Below are positions 1 to 8,747 of a DNA stretch of 64,000 nt, piece by piece. Source of the DNA: Melieria omissa. Lineage: Eukaryota; Arthropoda; Insecta; Diptera; Ulidiidae. The DNA lies in contig OZ020270.1 in NCBI GenBank assembly GCA_963971225.1, positions 27,961,123 through 28,025,122 of the forward strand, written 5' to 3'. The number at the start of each line of letters is the position of its first letter. Position 1 is the stretch's first letter. The notes beneath the pieces were generated by a model. That model had not been told where the DNA came from. It ran no database searches and worked only from the letters and a program-made list of their open reading frames with translations. A program made the translations under genes and the position numbers.

Positions 1-1
1 T

Positions 2-1329
2 ACAAATGCTACTGGGAAGCAGGAGGCGCCCAAACCTGCATTAAGCAGGCAAAAGGCGCAGGAGTCCACAGCACAGGATGGTCCCTCACTTTCGGGGGTG
101 GTGCCTCAGCTCCGGGGTCTTCGACTCGACGCTGCTATAGAGGGGGAATCTATGATTCTCTCGCAAAGTAGCGGCGCCGGGTCGGTGGACTCTGAGGCGG
201 AGGCGGCACTCCTGGAGGAGGCTCCATTCCTGGTATCTTACCGGCGGGGGAACGCAAGGCGAGCAGTGCTGCGAAGAAAGCCAGAAATGGCTACCGGCGC
301 TCTCTTGCGTTTCTCCGCAGAGTGAGCAAAGAGCCTGGATCCTTGTCCGATAAGGAGAAGGATCTGGTAAGGAAGCACCAGAAGATCGTGGCTAGATTCG
401 AGAAGAAACAGGCGGCGATTTCTGGTGCAAAATGCACGGCCGTTGCAGCAACGCCTGGTGACAGTGCCACGGCTGCACGGCCCATCGAAGGTGCAGTGGA
501 GGCGGAAAAGCCTAGAAACAAGGCCACATCCTCCGTCACTGCACGGGTGGGAGTAAAGACGGGGACGGCAAAGCCTGGAAACAGTGCTGCGGTCGCCCCG
601 TCAAATGAGACTGGTCAGAGACCCACCACCTCTTCAAGGCCCACTTCCACCACGGTGGAAAAGGCCGTAAAAAGGGGAAGATCGGGTGACGATCAGCCGA
701 CAGGGGAGGGGAAAAAGCTGAAGCCCTCAGCTAGCTTCTCTTCCCCACAGGAGTTGCAGATAGCCGTGGTGGACCGGAGCGATCCTGATGGGAAAATTCG
801 CCCGGAAAACTGGCTTTCTGTAGAGGCGCGCATTCTGCGAGCGATGCTCGAGGCGGCTGACGGCGAAATTGACTTCGACGGCGCTGGCTGGCAGAAGGGT
901 GTCAAAATCGTCGGTTGTGGCAACAAAGAGTCCCTCAACTTCTTGGTGCGCACTATCGGCGGTCTTGAGCCCCTCTGGCAGGGGGCGAAACTCGAGGTCA
1001 TACCCCGTGACCGTCTGCCACTCCGGCCTATCGTCACACTGTGGGTCCCCCCTCCAGTTATGGAGGACGCCGACACGGTGAAGCTGATTGGCCGGCAGAA
1101 TAGTGGCCTGAACACAGGAGAGTGGAGAATTGTATCCTCCACTACTTGTAAAAATGAGGCGGGCAAGGACATCGTGATCGCGGTAGATCAATCGTCCTTT
1201 GCCCATCTGCGGGACTCCCTGGGAGTTGTTAAGTTCGGTTTGGGTTCCCTCAAAGCTCGCTTCCCTAACAAGGAGCGCGCCACACAAGGGAATGCTGAAG
1301 GTAGTGCAGATAAACCTGCACCACTCTAA
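2..1329 (+). pseudogene. LOA1 ORF1 (gag-like), partial, one apparent frameshift
   Basis: The protein resembles ORF1 of LOA2: a basic N-terminal stretch with a KHQKIVA motif, an Ala/Lys/Pro-rich linker, and a conserved C-terminal domain that includes FDGAGWQKGVK and a WVPPP motif. It should bind the element RNA in the RNP. The frame entering from the left edge stays open to about 325, while the conserved part runs in another frame from about 195 to 1329. The two overlap, so a single-base indel near 250 probably separates them. No ATG opens the second frame; a GTG lies at 322. The C-terminal part overlaps the start of ORF2 by 38 bases. Confidence 0.75.
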
Positions 1330-4300
1330 AGCCGCCACCCACGACCTTATGCAGTTCCTTGAGGAGACTGGAGTTGCCTTGGCTCTAATTCAGGAACCCT
1401 GGATCGTAGGAAACAGGGTTTGTGGGTTAGATTCAGGTCAATTTAGATTGCTTCATTCACGCGGTGAAGGTAAGATACGAGCCTGTATTGTATACAGAAG
1501 GTGCATTAATTTGTTTCTTTTGTCTCATTACAGTACTGGTGACCTGTGTGTGGCTGCATGCGAACGACGCGATGGGCGAGACCTGATCCTGTCGTCCGCA
1601 TACATGCCATTCGAAGGGGAGGAACCACCGCCGAAGGAAGTCCGGGACCTTGCTGCGCACGCCCGATCACGGAGGCTCGACCTTATCATCGGGTGTGATG
1701 CCAATGCACACCACATGCTGTGGGGAAGTTCCGACACCAACAGTAGGGGTGAGTCAATTTTTGAGTTTCTTCTAGGCTCTAACCTTGTGCTGTGCAATAG
1801 AGGCAATACGCCGACTTTCCACAATAGGGTTAGGGAGGAAGTCATAGATATTACCTTAGTTACCGACTCCAACACTATCTCCGTGGTCGACTGGAAAGTA
1901 CTGACGGAATGTTCGTTCTCGGACCACAACCGTATAGTCTTTTCAGTGGCCATAGAGGTTGGATGTCCACAAACTTATAGGAATCCGAGAAAGACTAACT
2001 GGCCTAAATTCAGTGCACTAGTTTCTCAGAAACTGGCATCGCGCAAAGCGATCGCTACATTCGAGAGAAACAACATTAACAGGTCAGTTGGTCTTCTAAC
2101 GAAAGTGCTTAACAAGTCTTTTAATGAATCTTGTCCTAAAAGTCGAGCTCCACGGAAAACCAACGCGGTGTGGTGGACCCCAGAGCTAAGACAACTTAGA
2201 ACAGATACCAGACGTCTCTTCAATAAGGCTAAACTTAGCCGAACTGAAGAAGACTGGGGAGCCTACAAGGCTAGCTTTAATAAGTTTAAGAAGACTATTA
2301 GGGCGGCCAAGCGGGATAATTGGAGGAAGTACTGTGAATCCCTCGACAATGTCAACGAGGCCGCCAGACTTCGCAAGGTGCTAGCCGGGGCATCACATAC
2401 CCCTAGCAGCATTAGGAAGTCTGACGGCTCGTGGACAGAATCGAGGGAGGGGCTTCTAGAGACTCTCATGAACACCCACTTTCCCGGTTGCACGAGTGTT
2501 GTTGAGACGACCACGCCTCATAGACAGCACTCGTCACGACCGGATGCTTTTGTTCGGGGGATTATCGATGAGGTCAAAGTGGCATGGGCGATAGACACCT
2601 TCAACCCGTACAAATCTCCGGGTCCCGATGGTGTCATTCCGGCTATGCTGCAATGGTCTAAGGAGGCAGTGGTCAAAGTCTTGGTGCGAATCTTTCGGGA
2701 ATCTCTCCAACAGGGCTATGTACCGCGCGCCTGGAAAGAGGTTAAGGTGGTGTTCATCCCCAAGGCGGGGAAGTCAAACCACATCACTGCAAAAGACTAC
2801 AGACCGATCAGCCTGTCATCGTTCTTTCTTAAGACTTTGGAGAGGCTGGTGGATGTCTATGTCAGGGGAGTGGCACAGTCCAGGGGACTCTGCAGGACGC
2901 AACATGCGTATTGCAGGGGAAAATCTGTAGACAGCGCCTTACATGAGGTCGTTCAGACGATCGAAAAATCGCTGAGCGTCAAGGAGTATACGTTAGCCGC
3001 TTTCCTCGATATTGAGGGGGCCTTTAACAACGTCACTCTAGAGGCAATAACCAGTACACTTAGAAAATTCGAAGTGGACGAGAAAGTGGTAAGGTGGACC
3101 AGCGATATGCTTAGTAGCAGAAGGGTTCACTCCAGCCTAGGCTCGTGCTCGGTGAGGAGGTTAACCACAAGGGGCACACCTCAGGGGGGCGTCCTTTCGC
3201 CTCTGCTGTGGCTGCTTGTGATAAACAACATCCTCGAGATCTTCGAATCCAGGAGGCTGCGAGTAGTAGCATATGCGGACGACGTCACTATCCTGATCCC
3301 TGGAAAATTTCTTTCCACCATCAGTGATCTCATGGAGTCTGCTTTAGGAGAACTCTCTAGGTGGGCAGAGCATAACGGTCTAGGAGTTAACCCCTCAAAG
3401 ACGGTTATGGTACTGTTCACCCGGAGATACAAGATACCGGAGTTTAGGCTGCCGAAACTCAGCGGCATCACTATCACCCTCTCACCCGAGGTGAAATACC
3501 TTGGCACCACACTCGACTCCAAGCTTTCTTGGAGACGCAACGTGGAAGAGCGGGTGAAGAAGAGCCTGAATGCCTTCTACGTCTGTCAGAAGGCCTTCGG
3601 GAAAAAGTGGGGATTGCGGCCGGGCATTGTCCACTGGATGTATACAGCGATCATTCGGCCGATCTTATGTTACGGAGCCATTGTCTGGTGGCCGGCCACG
3701 GACACCAGGTCCTTGGCGACGCAACTGATGAAGGTGCAGAGACTGGCGGCTATGGGAATAGCAGGAACCGTCAAAAGCACCCCCCAGGCAGGCCTAGAGA
3801 TGATTCTACATCTCCACCCAATAGAGCAGTTCATTAAGTGCTGTGCTGCTAAAGGCGCTCTCAGGTTGAGAGAGGCCAACTTGTGGAAAGAGCACGCTTA
3901 TGGACACTCTGGGATCCTAAGGTCATTTACGAGGCCAGGTACGGAACATCAATTAGATTCCTGCACGGACTATCTGATTCCATACCTGGATTTTGATTCG
4001 CGCGCACTTACTTCCTTTCCCTCAAGGGAAGAATGGGGACTTACAAGTGTGATAAGAGACGCCTCCATCACCATCTTCACAGATGGTTCTAAGATGGAGG
4101 AAGGTACAGGAGCTGGTCTCCACTCAGATGCACTAGGGGCTCAACGGTCTTTCAGACTCCCGGACCTCTGTAGCATCTTTCAGGCGGAGATTTATGCAAT
4201 CTGGAAAGCTGCTGAATTAATCCGCGACAGCGGATTATCACCCACGGATATCACAATCTGTGTGGATAGTCAGGCAGCCATTAAAGCGCTGGAATCAGCG

Positions 4301-4912
4301 ACTGTGAAATCAAAGGTAGTGCAGAGTTGTCGCAGTGCACTTCGCGGCATCGGACATCACCGAGTCACTCTCTGCTGGGTTCCGGGCCACTCTGGAGTGG
4401 CAGGAAACGAGGCAGCGGATGAGATGGCTAGAAAGGGGGTCGCCCTGCCTCTCACCGAAGTGGATAACTCTGTGCTCCTTCCGATATCTGCCCTGTATTT
4501 GCGTATTGACAGGTTGAGCAAAACTTACATCGAGTCCTCATGGCGGAGCAGAACTGATTGCAGTACCTGCCGGGCAATATGGCCTTCCCTTTCCGTGAGG
4601 AAAACGCGATATGTACTGTCCCTGAGTCGAACCTCTATTAGGCAGCTTGTTGGAGTCATCACTGGACACTGCGCCATTGGATCTATGCTGGTCAAATGGT
4701 GCCTCTCGTCCAGTGATGTCTGCAGAAGCTGTGGAGATGAGGAAGAAGTGGAAACGATCCAACACTACCTGTGCCACTGCCCGGCTCTGCAGGAACGCCG
4801 ACTCCGTACCTTGGGGTCAAGGTTCCTGGTAGACTTGGCCTGCGCAGCAGTAGTTGAAATATCGGATCTACTCTCCTTCATCAAGAGGTCGAACTGGTTT
4901 GCCCCGAACTGA
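1292..4912 (+). CDS. LOA1 ORF2: endonuclease, reverse transcriptase, RNase H
   Basis: The product nicks the target, reverse-transcribes the element RNA by target-primed reverse transcription and carries its own RNase H. From the ATG at 1292 the frame is open for 1206 codons. An APE-type endonuclease occupies about residues 1-230 (QINLHHSK, IQEPW, GCDANAHH, SDHNRI). The RT follows (residues about 420-740) with KAGKSNHITAKDYRPIS, TPQGGVLSPLLW and the YADD active site. RNase H lies near residues 920-1050 (FTDGSK, QAEIYAI, VDSQAA, NEAADEMA, so the acidic residues are present). A C-terminal Cys/His motif (CRSCGDEEE, CHCP) follows. The open frame extends upstream to about 1199, but QINLHH normally lies near the N-terminus in such elements, so 1292 is preferred. 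No disabling lesion is visible. Confidence 0.9.
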   Translation: MLKVVQINLHHSKAATHDLMQFLEETGVALALIQEPWIVGNRVCGLDSGQFRLLHSRGEGKIRACIVYRRCINLFLLSHYSTGDLCVAACERRDGRDLILSSAYMPFEGEEPPPKEVRDLAAHARSRRLDLIIGCDANAHHMLWGSSDTNSRGESIFEFLLGSNLVLCNRGNTPTFHNRVREEVIDITLVTDSNTISVVDWKVLTECSFSDHNRIVFSVAIEVGCPQTYRNPRKTNWPKFSALVSQKLASRKAIATFERNNINRSVGLLTKVLNKSFNESCPKSRAPRKTNAVWWTPELRQLRTDTRRLFNKAKLSRTEEDWGAYKASFNKFKKTIRAAKRDNWRKYCESLDNVNEAARLRKVLAGASHTPSSIRKSDGSWTESREGLLETLMNTHFPGCTSVVETTTPHRQHSSRPDAFVRGIIDEVKVAWAIDTFNPYKSPGPDGVIPAMLQWSKEAVVKVLVRIFRESLQQGYVPRAWKEVKVVFIPKAGKSNHITAKDYRPISLSSFFLKTLERLVDVYVRGVAQSRGLCRTQHAYCRGKSVDSALHEVVQTIEKSLSVKEYTLAAFLDIEGAFNNVTLEAITSTLRKFEVDEKVVRWTSDMLSSRRVHSSLGSCSVRRLTTRGTPQGGVLSPLLWLLVINNILEIFESRRLRVVAYADDVTILIPGKFLSTISDLMESALGELSRWAEHNGLGVNPSKTVMVLFTRRYKIPEFRLPKLSGITITLSPEVKYLGTTLDSKLSWRRNVEERVKKSLNAFYVCQKAFGKKWGLRPGIVHWMYTAIIRPILCYGAIVWWPATDTRSLATQLMKVQRLAAMGIAGTVKSTPQAGLEMILHLHPIEQFIKCCAAKGALRLREANLWKEHAYGHSGILRSFTRPGTEHQLDSCTDYLIPYLDFDSRALTSFPSREEWGLTSVIRDASITIFTDGSKMEEGTGAGLHSDALGAQRSFRLPDLCSIFQAEIYAIWKAAELIRDSGLSPTDITICVDSQAAIKALESATVKSKVVQSCRSALRGIGHHRVTLCWVPGHSGVAGNEAADEMARKGVALPLTEVDNSVLLPISALYLRIDRLSKTYIESSWRSRTDCSTCRAIWPSLSVRKTRYVLSLSRTSIRQLVGVITGHCAIGSMLVKWCLSSSDVCRSCGDEEEVETIQHYLCHCPALQERRLRTLGSRFLVDLACAAVVEISDLLSFIKRSNWFAPN

Positions 4913-5013
4913 GAGCCACTGGTTAGCTCCGGAATCTTCCATGAAGGGATTCACAATGGGCCATTTTGGCCTCCGAGTGGAAGTGCTGCCCTTGGGACGC
5001 ACACACCCTTCCC

Positions 5014-5028
5014 TACCTAACCTAACCT
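5014..5028 (+). repeat. CCTAA-type 3' tail of LOA1
   Basis: The element ends in about two to three copies of CCTAA instead of poly(A). LOA2 ends in the same way on the opposite strand at 6231-6243. Short 3' tandem repeats are common at the ends of LINEs of this group. Confidence 0.7.
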
Positions 5029-5299
5029 TGAAGTTTTGTATATCATCGTCCCATAGATGTGTTATTCTACTGGCAAAATATTATGGGCGTTGAACAAGGT
5101 GCGCGGCATATTTTTTGTGACTGAAATTTTCCGCGTAACTTTGGAACTGAAAGTCGCATATTAATGAAACCAGGTCACACCCTTCGGCTGGAGGAATGGA
5201 TTGGGCATTACATAAAAGAGGCGTGGCATCGCCCATAGAGTATAGTATGAAGAAACTTGATTTATTGGGCCCATTGAAGCTTGCGTGCAAAGCCGCAGG
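5029..5299. other. Unassigned stretch between LOA1 and the gag of element A
   Basis: About 270 bases with no convincing reading frame on either strand. A TATA-like ACATAAAAG is present near 5211. It could be 5' UTR, LTR or eroded N-terminal gag of element A, or host-flank sequence. I cannot decide between these. Confidence 0.3.
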
Positions 5300-6045
5300 G
5301 CTCTACTAGTAATTAATAAAAATCTAATGAGCCATAATAGTAACGAGCAGGATATCACAGCGAGGATATCATAATGAGAGAGCGAGAGGCAACGCCTTGA
5401 GCGTGTTTATATCAGGACTCCGGAAACCCTTGTCTGATAATGTTTATTCCGCTAAGCCGGCAGATCTTCCGTCTGCCTTGGCCGTCGCCCAAGAGCTGGA
5501 AATGAACCACATTCGATATAATTTTGCCGCATCTTTTTCTATGGGTGATATTGCTAAAAACAATACTCGACATAGCTCACAACAAACATTTTCGCACCCA
5601 ACCTTTGCGTATAGAAATCAGGGCAATCCACCCACCCCAATGAGTATCGACCCTGATCCGGGGTGTTCAGGCAACCCACTGCTTTCCAAAAAAGCAATAG
5701 AATCCACCGACAGCAGTTTATCAACGCACAAAATCAGCGTGAACTGTAACCAAAGCATAACGAGCAATTTCAAAGCCAACAACTCCATTACCAACCACCC
5801 CAATACCAACAACCCCAGTATCACGCTCCAGCTCTTAAACGTCCTAACCCGCAATTTAATAATTCAAACCAAGTATCTATGCCCAACGAATTAACCTCCT
5901 AGAGTCCCCCGAACAAGAGGGACGGTATAGCCAACATTTGCAGCAAATCGAACAGCAGCGAGACGAAGATTGTTCCGATTCCTTCTCCGCCAAAGAATTG
6001 GACATACAATCTATTTTTGAGGACGAGGCTAATTTATTAGAGTAA
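5300..6045 (+). pseudogene. Element A gag, 5'-truncated, frameshifted
   Basis: The clearest part (5397-5894) begins with FISGLRKPLSDNVYSAKP followed by DLPSALAVAQELEMN, a signature of gag in the gypsy/17.6/297 group. The frame appears to continue upstream in another phase from about 5305 (SHNSNEQDITARI). It shifts again near 5890 into a phase that runs acid- and Gln-rich to a stop at 6043-6045. Gag would form the virus-like particle. The N-terminal part of the protein is not recognisable. Three phases within 750 bases indicate at least two indels. Confidence 0.75.
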
Positions 6046-6048
6046 CGT

Positions 6049-6230
6049 CGCTCTTGCCGTTTATAGTTAAAAAGACTACAAATAGAAAAGAGCTGCAAAT
6101 TTTAATAGATACGGGATCATCTAAAAATTACATCAGGCCCAATATTTTTTCTAAAGGAGTTTCCGCAGTCGACCGTCCTTTTAAAGTAAAATCAGTTAGT
6201 GGGGAGAATTTAATAAATCATAAATGTAGG
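6049..6230 (+). pseudogene. Element A protease, N-terminal part
   Basis: A retropepsin core is read as LIDTGSSKNYIRP, carrying the catalytic Asp-Thr-Gly. The frame runs into the LOA2 insertion at 6231. It resumes at 22314 as the C-terminal part of the protease, which places LOA2 inside this gene. Confidence 0.85.
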
Positions 6231-6339
6231 TTAGGTTAGGTTACGGAAGGGGTGTGTGCGTCAGGCACTTCCACTCGGAGACCCTGTTGGGTCCATTGTG
6301 AATCCCTTCATTTTTCGGAAACCGATGTCCTTCCCTTAT

Positions 6340-7622
6340 CTGTTTGGATCCCTGTAGATCCAAACGGGATCTTTTGGGAACCATTTGGTCTTTGCGAGGA
6401 AATTGTGTAGATCGGTTATCTGTGCATCTGCTACTTCCTCGAGCCCGTCAAAGAACCTTTCCCCAAGAGTCTAGAGCCGTCGTCCTTGTAGTGATGGGCA
6501 GTGGCATAGCAGGTGCTCGACCGATTCTACTGCATCCTCATCTCCACAGCTTCTGCATAAATCGTCGGTCGCCAAACGCCATTTGCATAACATGACACCA
6601 ATGGCGCAGTGACCTGTGATTACCCCCGTGACCATGCGTACAGCATGTTTGTCGAGGCGCAGAAGGCACTTACTTTTCCTCGTGTTGAGTGCTGGCCATA
6701 GGGTGCGTGCAATCTTGCAATCGCACCTGGTTGTCCAGGCTCTATTCGTGGCTCGTGTAAGCCACTCTCCTATTGAACCCATCATAGCAGAGATCGGTGG
6801 TAGCACCGTGTTGACCGCCTCGCACGCCGGCATAGCTGACCCTGCACGGGCTAGTTCGTCCGCTTGCTCGTTCCCTTCGATATCACTATGTCCGGGAACC
6901 CAGCACAGACGAACCCTGCATTGCCGTATGCCACCTAGTGCTTTCCGACAGTCTAGTACTACCTTTGACTTCACTACAGTGGATTCAATTGCTTTTAGAG
7001 CAGCCTGACTATCAACACAAATGACGGCCATACTAAGTGCCGAATGTTTTATGTGTTCCGCTGCTTTCATGATGGCGAAAACCTCCGACTGAAAAACGCT
7101 GCAATAGTCTGGTAGTCTATAAGACCAGTAGACATTTTGCGTTTCACAGTAGACACCCGCTCCAGTTCCATCCTCTGTCTTCGAGCCGTCGGTGAAGTAG
7201 ACTCCTGCAGAGCCTTCCACCTCGGGCTGTTGCCAGTTGTCCCTGGAGGGGTAGTCAATGGGAATCTTCAATTCGAAGTCACTGCGCTTTACCAGGAAGT
7301 CAGTGGCCTTATCTAGAAGACCTTGTCCGGTAGAGCTAGGCATAAGAACGTTCAGAATGCTGGAATGTCCGTAGCCGCCTTGCCTCAGCTGGTTAGACTC
7401 CCTCAATCTGAGGATTGTCTTTGCTGCGCTGGCCTTTACGAACAGGTCCACTGGGGGAAGGTGCAGAAACATCTCCAGAGCCATTCGTGGAGCGCTTTTA
7501 GCCGCCCCTGTAATTGCCAACGTGGCAAGTCTCTGCCCCTTTCCCAGATTGCTCTTTTTGTCCATGGCTGGCCACCACACATGAGAACCGTAGGCAATGA
7601 TGGGTCTGATTATCGCCGTATA
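6340..7622 (-). pseudogene. LOA2 ORF2, C-terminal part: RT end, RNase H, Cys/His motif
   Basis: Starting at the G insertion, the frame reads MYTAIIRPIIAYG (RT thumb/connection), then RNase H (FTDGSKTEDGTGAG, QSEVFAIMKAAE, VDSQAALKA, GNEQADELA) and the CRSCGDEDAVES/CHCPSLQ motif. An in-frame TAG at 6471-6473 precedes about 45 more codons that still resemble the LOA1 C-terminus, ending near 6340. The first codon continues directly from 18854 once G and one CATCC are removed. Confidence 0.9.
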
Positions 7623-7627
7623 CATCC

Positions 7628-7707
7628 TGTTAAACGCTGCAGGTTGCCGGGTCGAGCTGCGACAAATTAAAACACTGTACTTCACTTCTGAAACTAGACT
7701 AACTCTC
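7628..7707 (-). repeat. G 3' LTR, truncated to 80 bp
   Basis: The 80 bases match the corresponding end of the intact LTR at 18494-18573 and then switch abruptly to pol coding sequence. About 275 bp of LTR plus the end of pol and the polypurine tract were deleted. The outer TG terminus and the CATCC duplication are intact. Confidence 0.9.
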
Positions 7708-8466
7708 AGCACTAAAGTTCCTGGTTTTATATTCATTTGCCTATCTTTCCACTTATACCTTTGTTGCAACTCTGTCAAATATTCATCCGACCATCTTTCC
7801 CAAATCTCCCTTACACATTTTTGAACTTGTTTCCATCCATCCCTCAGGTCGCCGTAGGTACGGGTCGATTTGCCGTCGACCAGTGTTCTCTGTGTGGTTC
7901 CAATTAAAAAGTGGGCTGGAGTTAGCACTTGAAGATCATTGGGATCATCTGACAACGACGTTAGTGGTCTTGAGTTAAGAATTGCCTCAATTTCTATCAT
8001 AATTGTTGTAAGCTGCTCAAACGTGAAGGTGTGCTCCTCTATAACCTTAAAGTGATTCTTAACCGATTTAACACTTGCTTCCCACAATCCCCCTATATGT
8101 GGGGACCTTGCGGGAATTGTGTGCCACTGTATTTCTTTTTGAGCACAAAACTCGTCTAATGTTTCTAAATGATGTTTTTCTTTAAAAAGTTGCGACACCT
8201 CCTGCAACCAATTTTTTGCCCCTATGAAGTTCGTAGCGTTGTCTGAATATATTTTTGATGGACAGCCTCTTCTGCCTATAAATCTTTTCAATGCGCCTAT
8301 AAATGCTATTGTGGAAAGGTTATTTACTACTTCCAGATGTACTGCCTTGCTTGCAAAACAAACGAAGGTGCACACGTAAGCCTTATCCGTCCGTGCGCCT
8401 CTTAGCTTGTGATGTATCGTTATCGGCACAAGAAAATCAATCCCTATTTTTTCAAAAGGCCGTGAT
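7708..8466 (-). pseudogene. G integrase, C-terminal part
   Basis: On the minus strand the frame gives FASKAVHLEVV, IYSDNATNFIGA and HIGGLWEASVKS. The second Asp and the Glu of the DDE triad are visible; the first Asp lies at the H insertion joint. A terminal domain (ILNSRPLTSLSDDPND, LTPAHFLIG) then follows, as in other BEL/Pao integrases. The frame runs without a stop into LOA2 RNase H because of the LTR deletion, producing an accidental 652-codon chimera from 8429 to 6471. Confidence 0.9.
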
Positions 8467-8747
8467 CAGTGGCGTACCTAGGGGGGGGCGGGGGGGGCGG
8501 TCGCCCCGGGCGCAACGATTTGGGGGCGGCAAAATGAGCTCCGCTGTTCCTCAAAATTGAGAAATAATACACCAAAATTTTTTTTATAAAAAATTTTTTT
8601 ATTACAATTAAATTGTGTTTTACATTTATGAAAAAGATGACGTTGACATTTTATATGAATTTTTGATGAAAAATGAAACTTCGATCCTATTTTCATACTC
8701 TCGAAACATTGAAAACTCAAACTTTTTCTTTATAACATTGAAAAAAC

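Larger units (their letters stand above)
1..5028 (+). mobile_element. LOA1: LOA-type non-LTR retrotransposon, 5' end outside window
   Basis: Two overlapping frames code for an ORF1 nucleic-acid-binding protein and an ORF2 with endonuclease, reverse transcriptase, RNase H and a C-terminal Cys/His motif. This order, with RNase H present, is that of the LOA/I group of LINEs. The 3' UTR (4913-5028) ends in short CCTAA repeats rather than poly(A). The 3' UTR resembles that of LOA2 further right, so the two belong to one family or to close families. ORF1 is open from the first bases, so the 5' end lies to the left. The clade name is from memory of family architecture; the LINE assignment itself is secure. 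Confidence 0.9.

Noticed and set aside
5397..5894. Standalone host gene
   Set aside because: FISGLRKPLSD and the following motif are gag signatures, and the sequence leads straight to a retropepsin.
6231..6243. Interstitial telomere tract (TTAGG)
   Set aside because: Only two to three units and exactly at the LINE 3' end next to its target duplication; it is the element tail.
6620..7010. Plus-strand frame of 130 codons
   Set aside because: Antisense shadow of the LOA2 RNase H region, whose minus-strand frame is long and shows conserved motifs.
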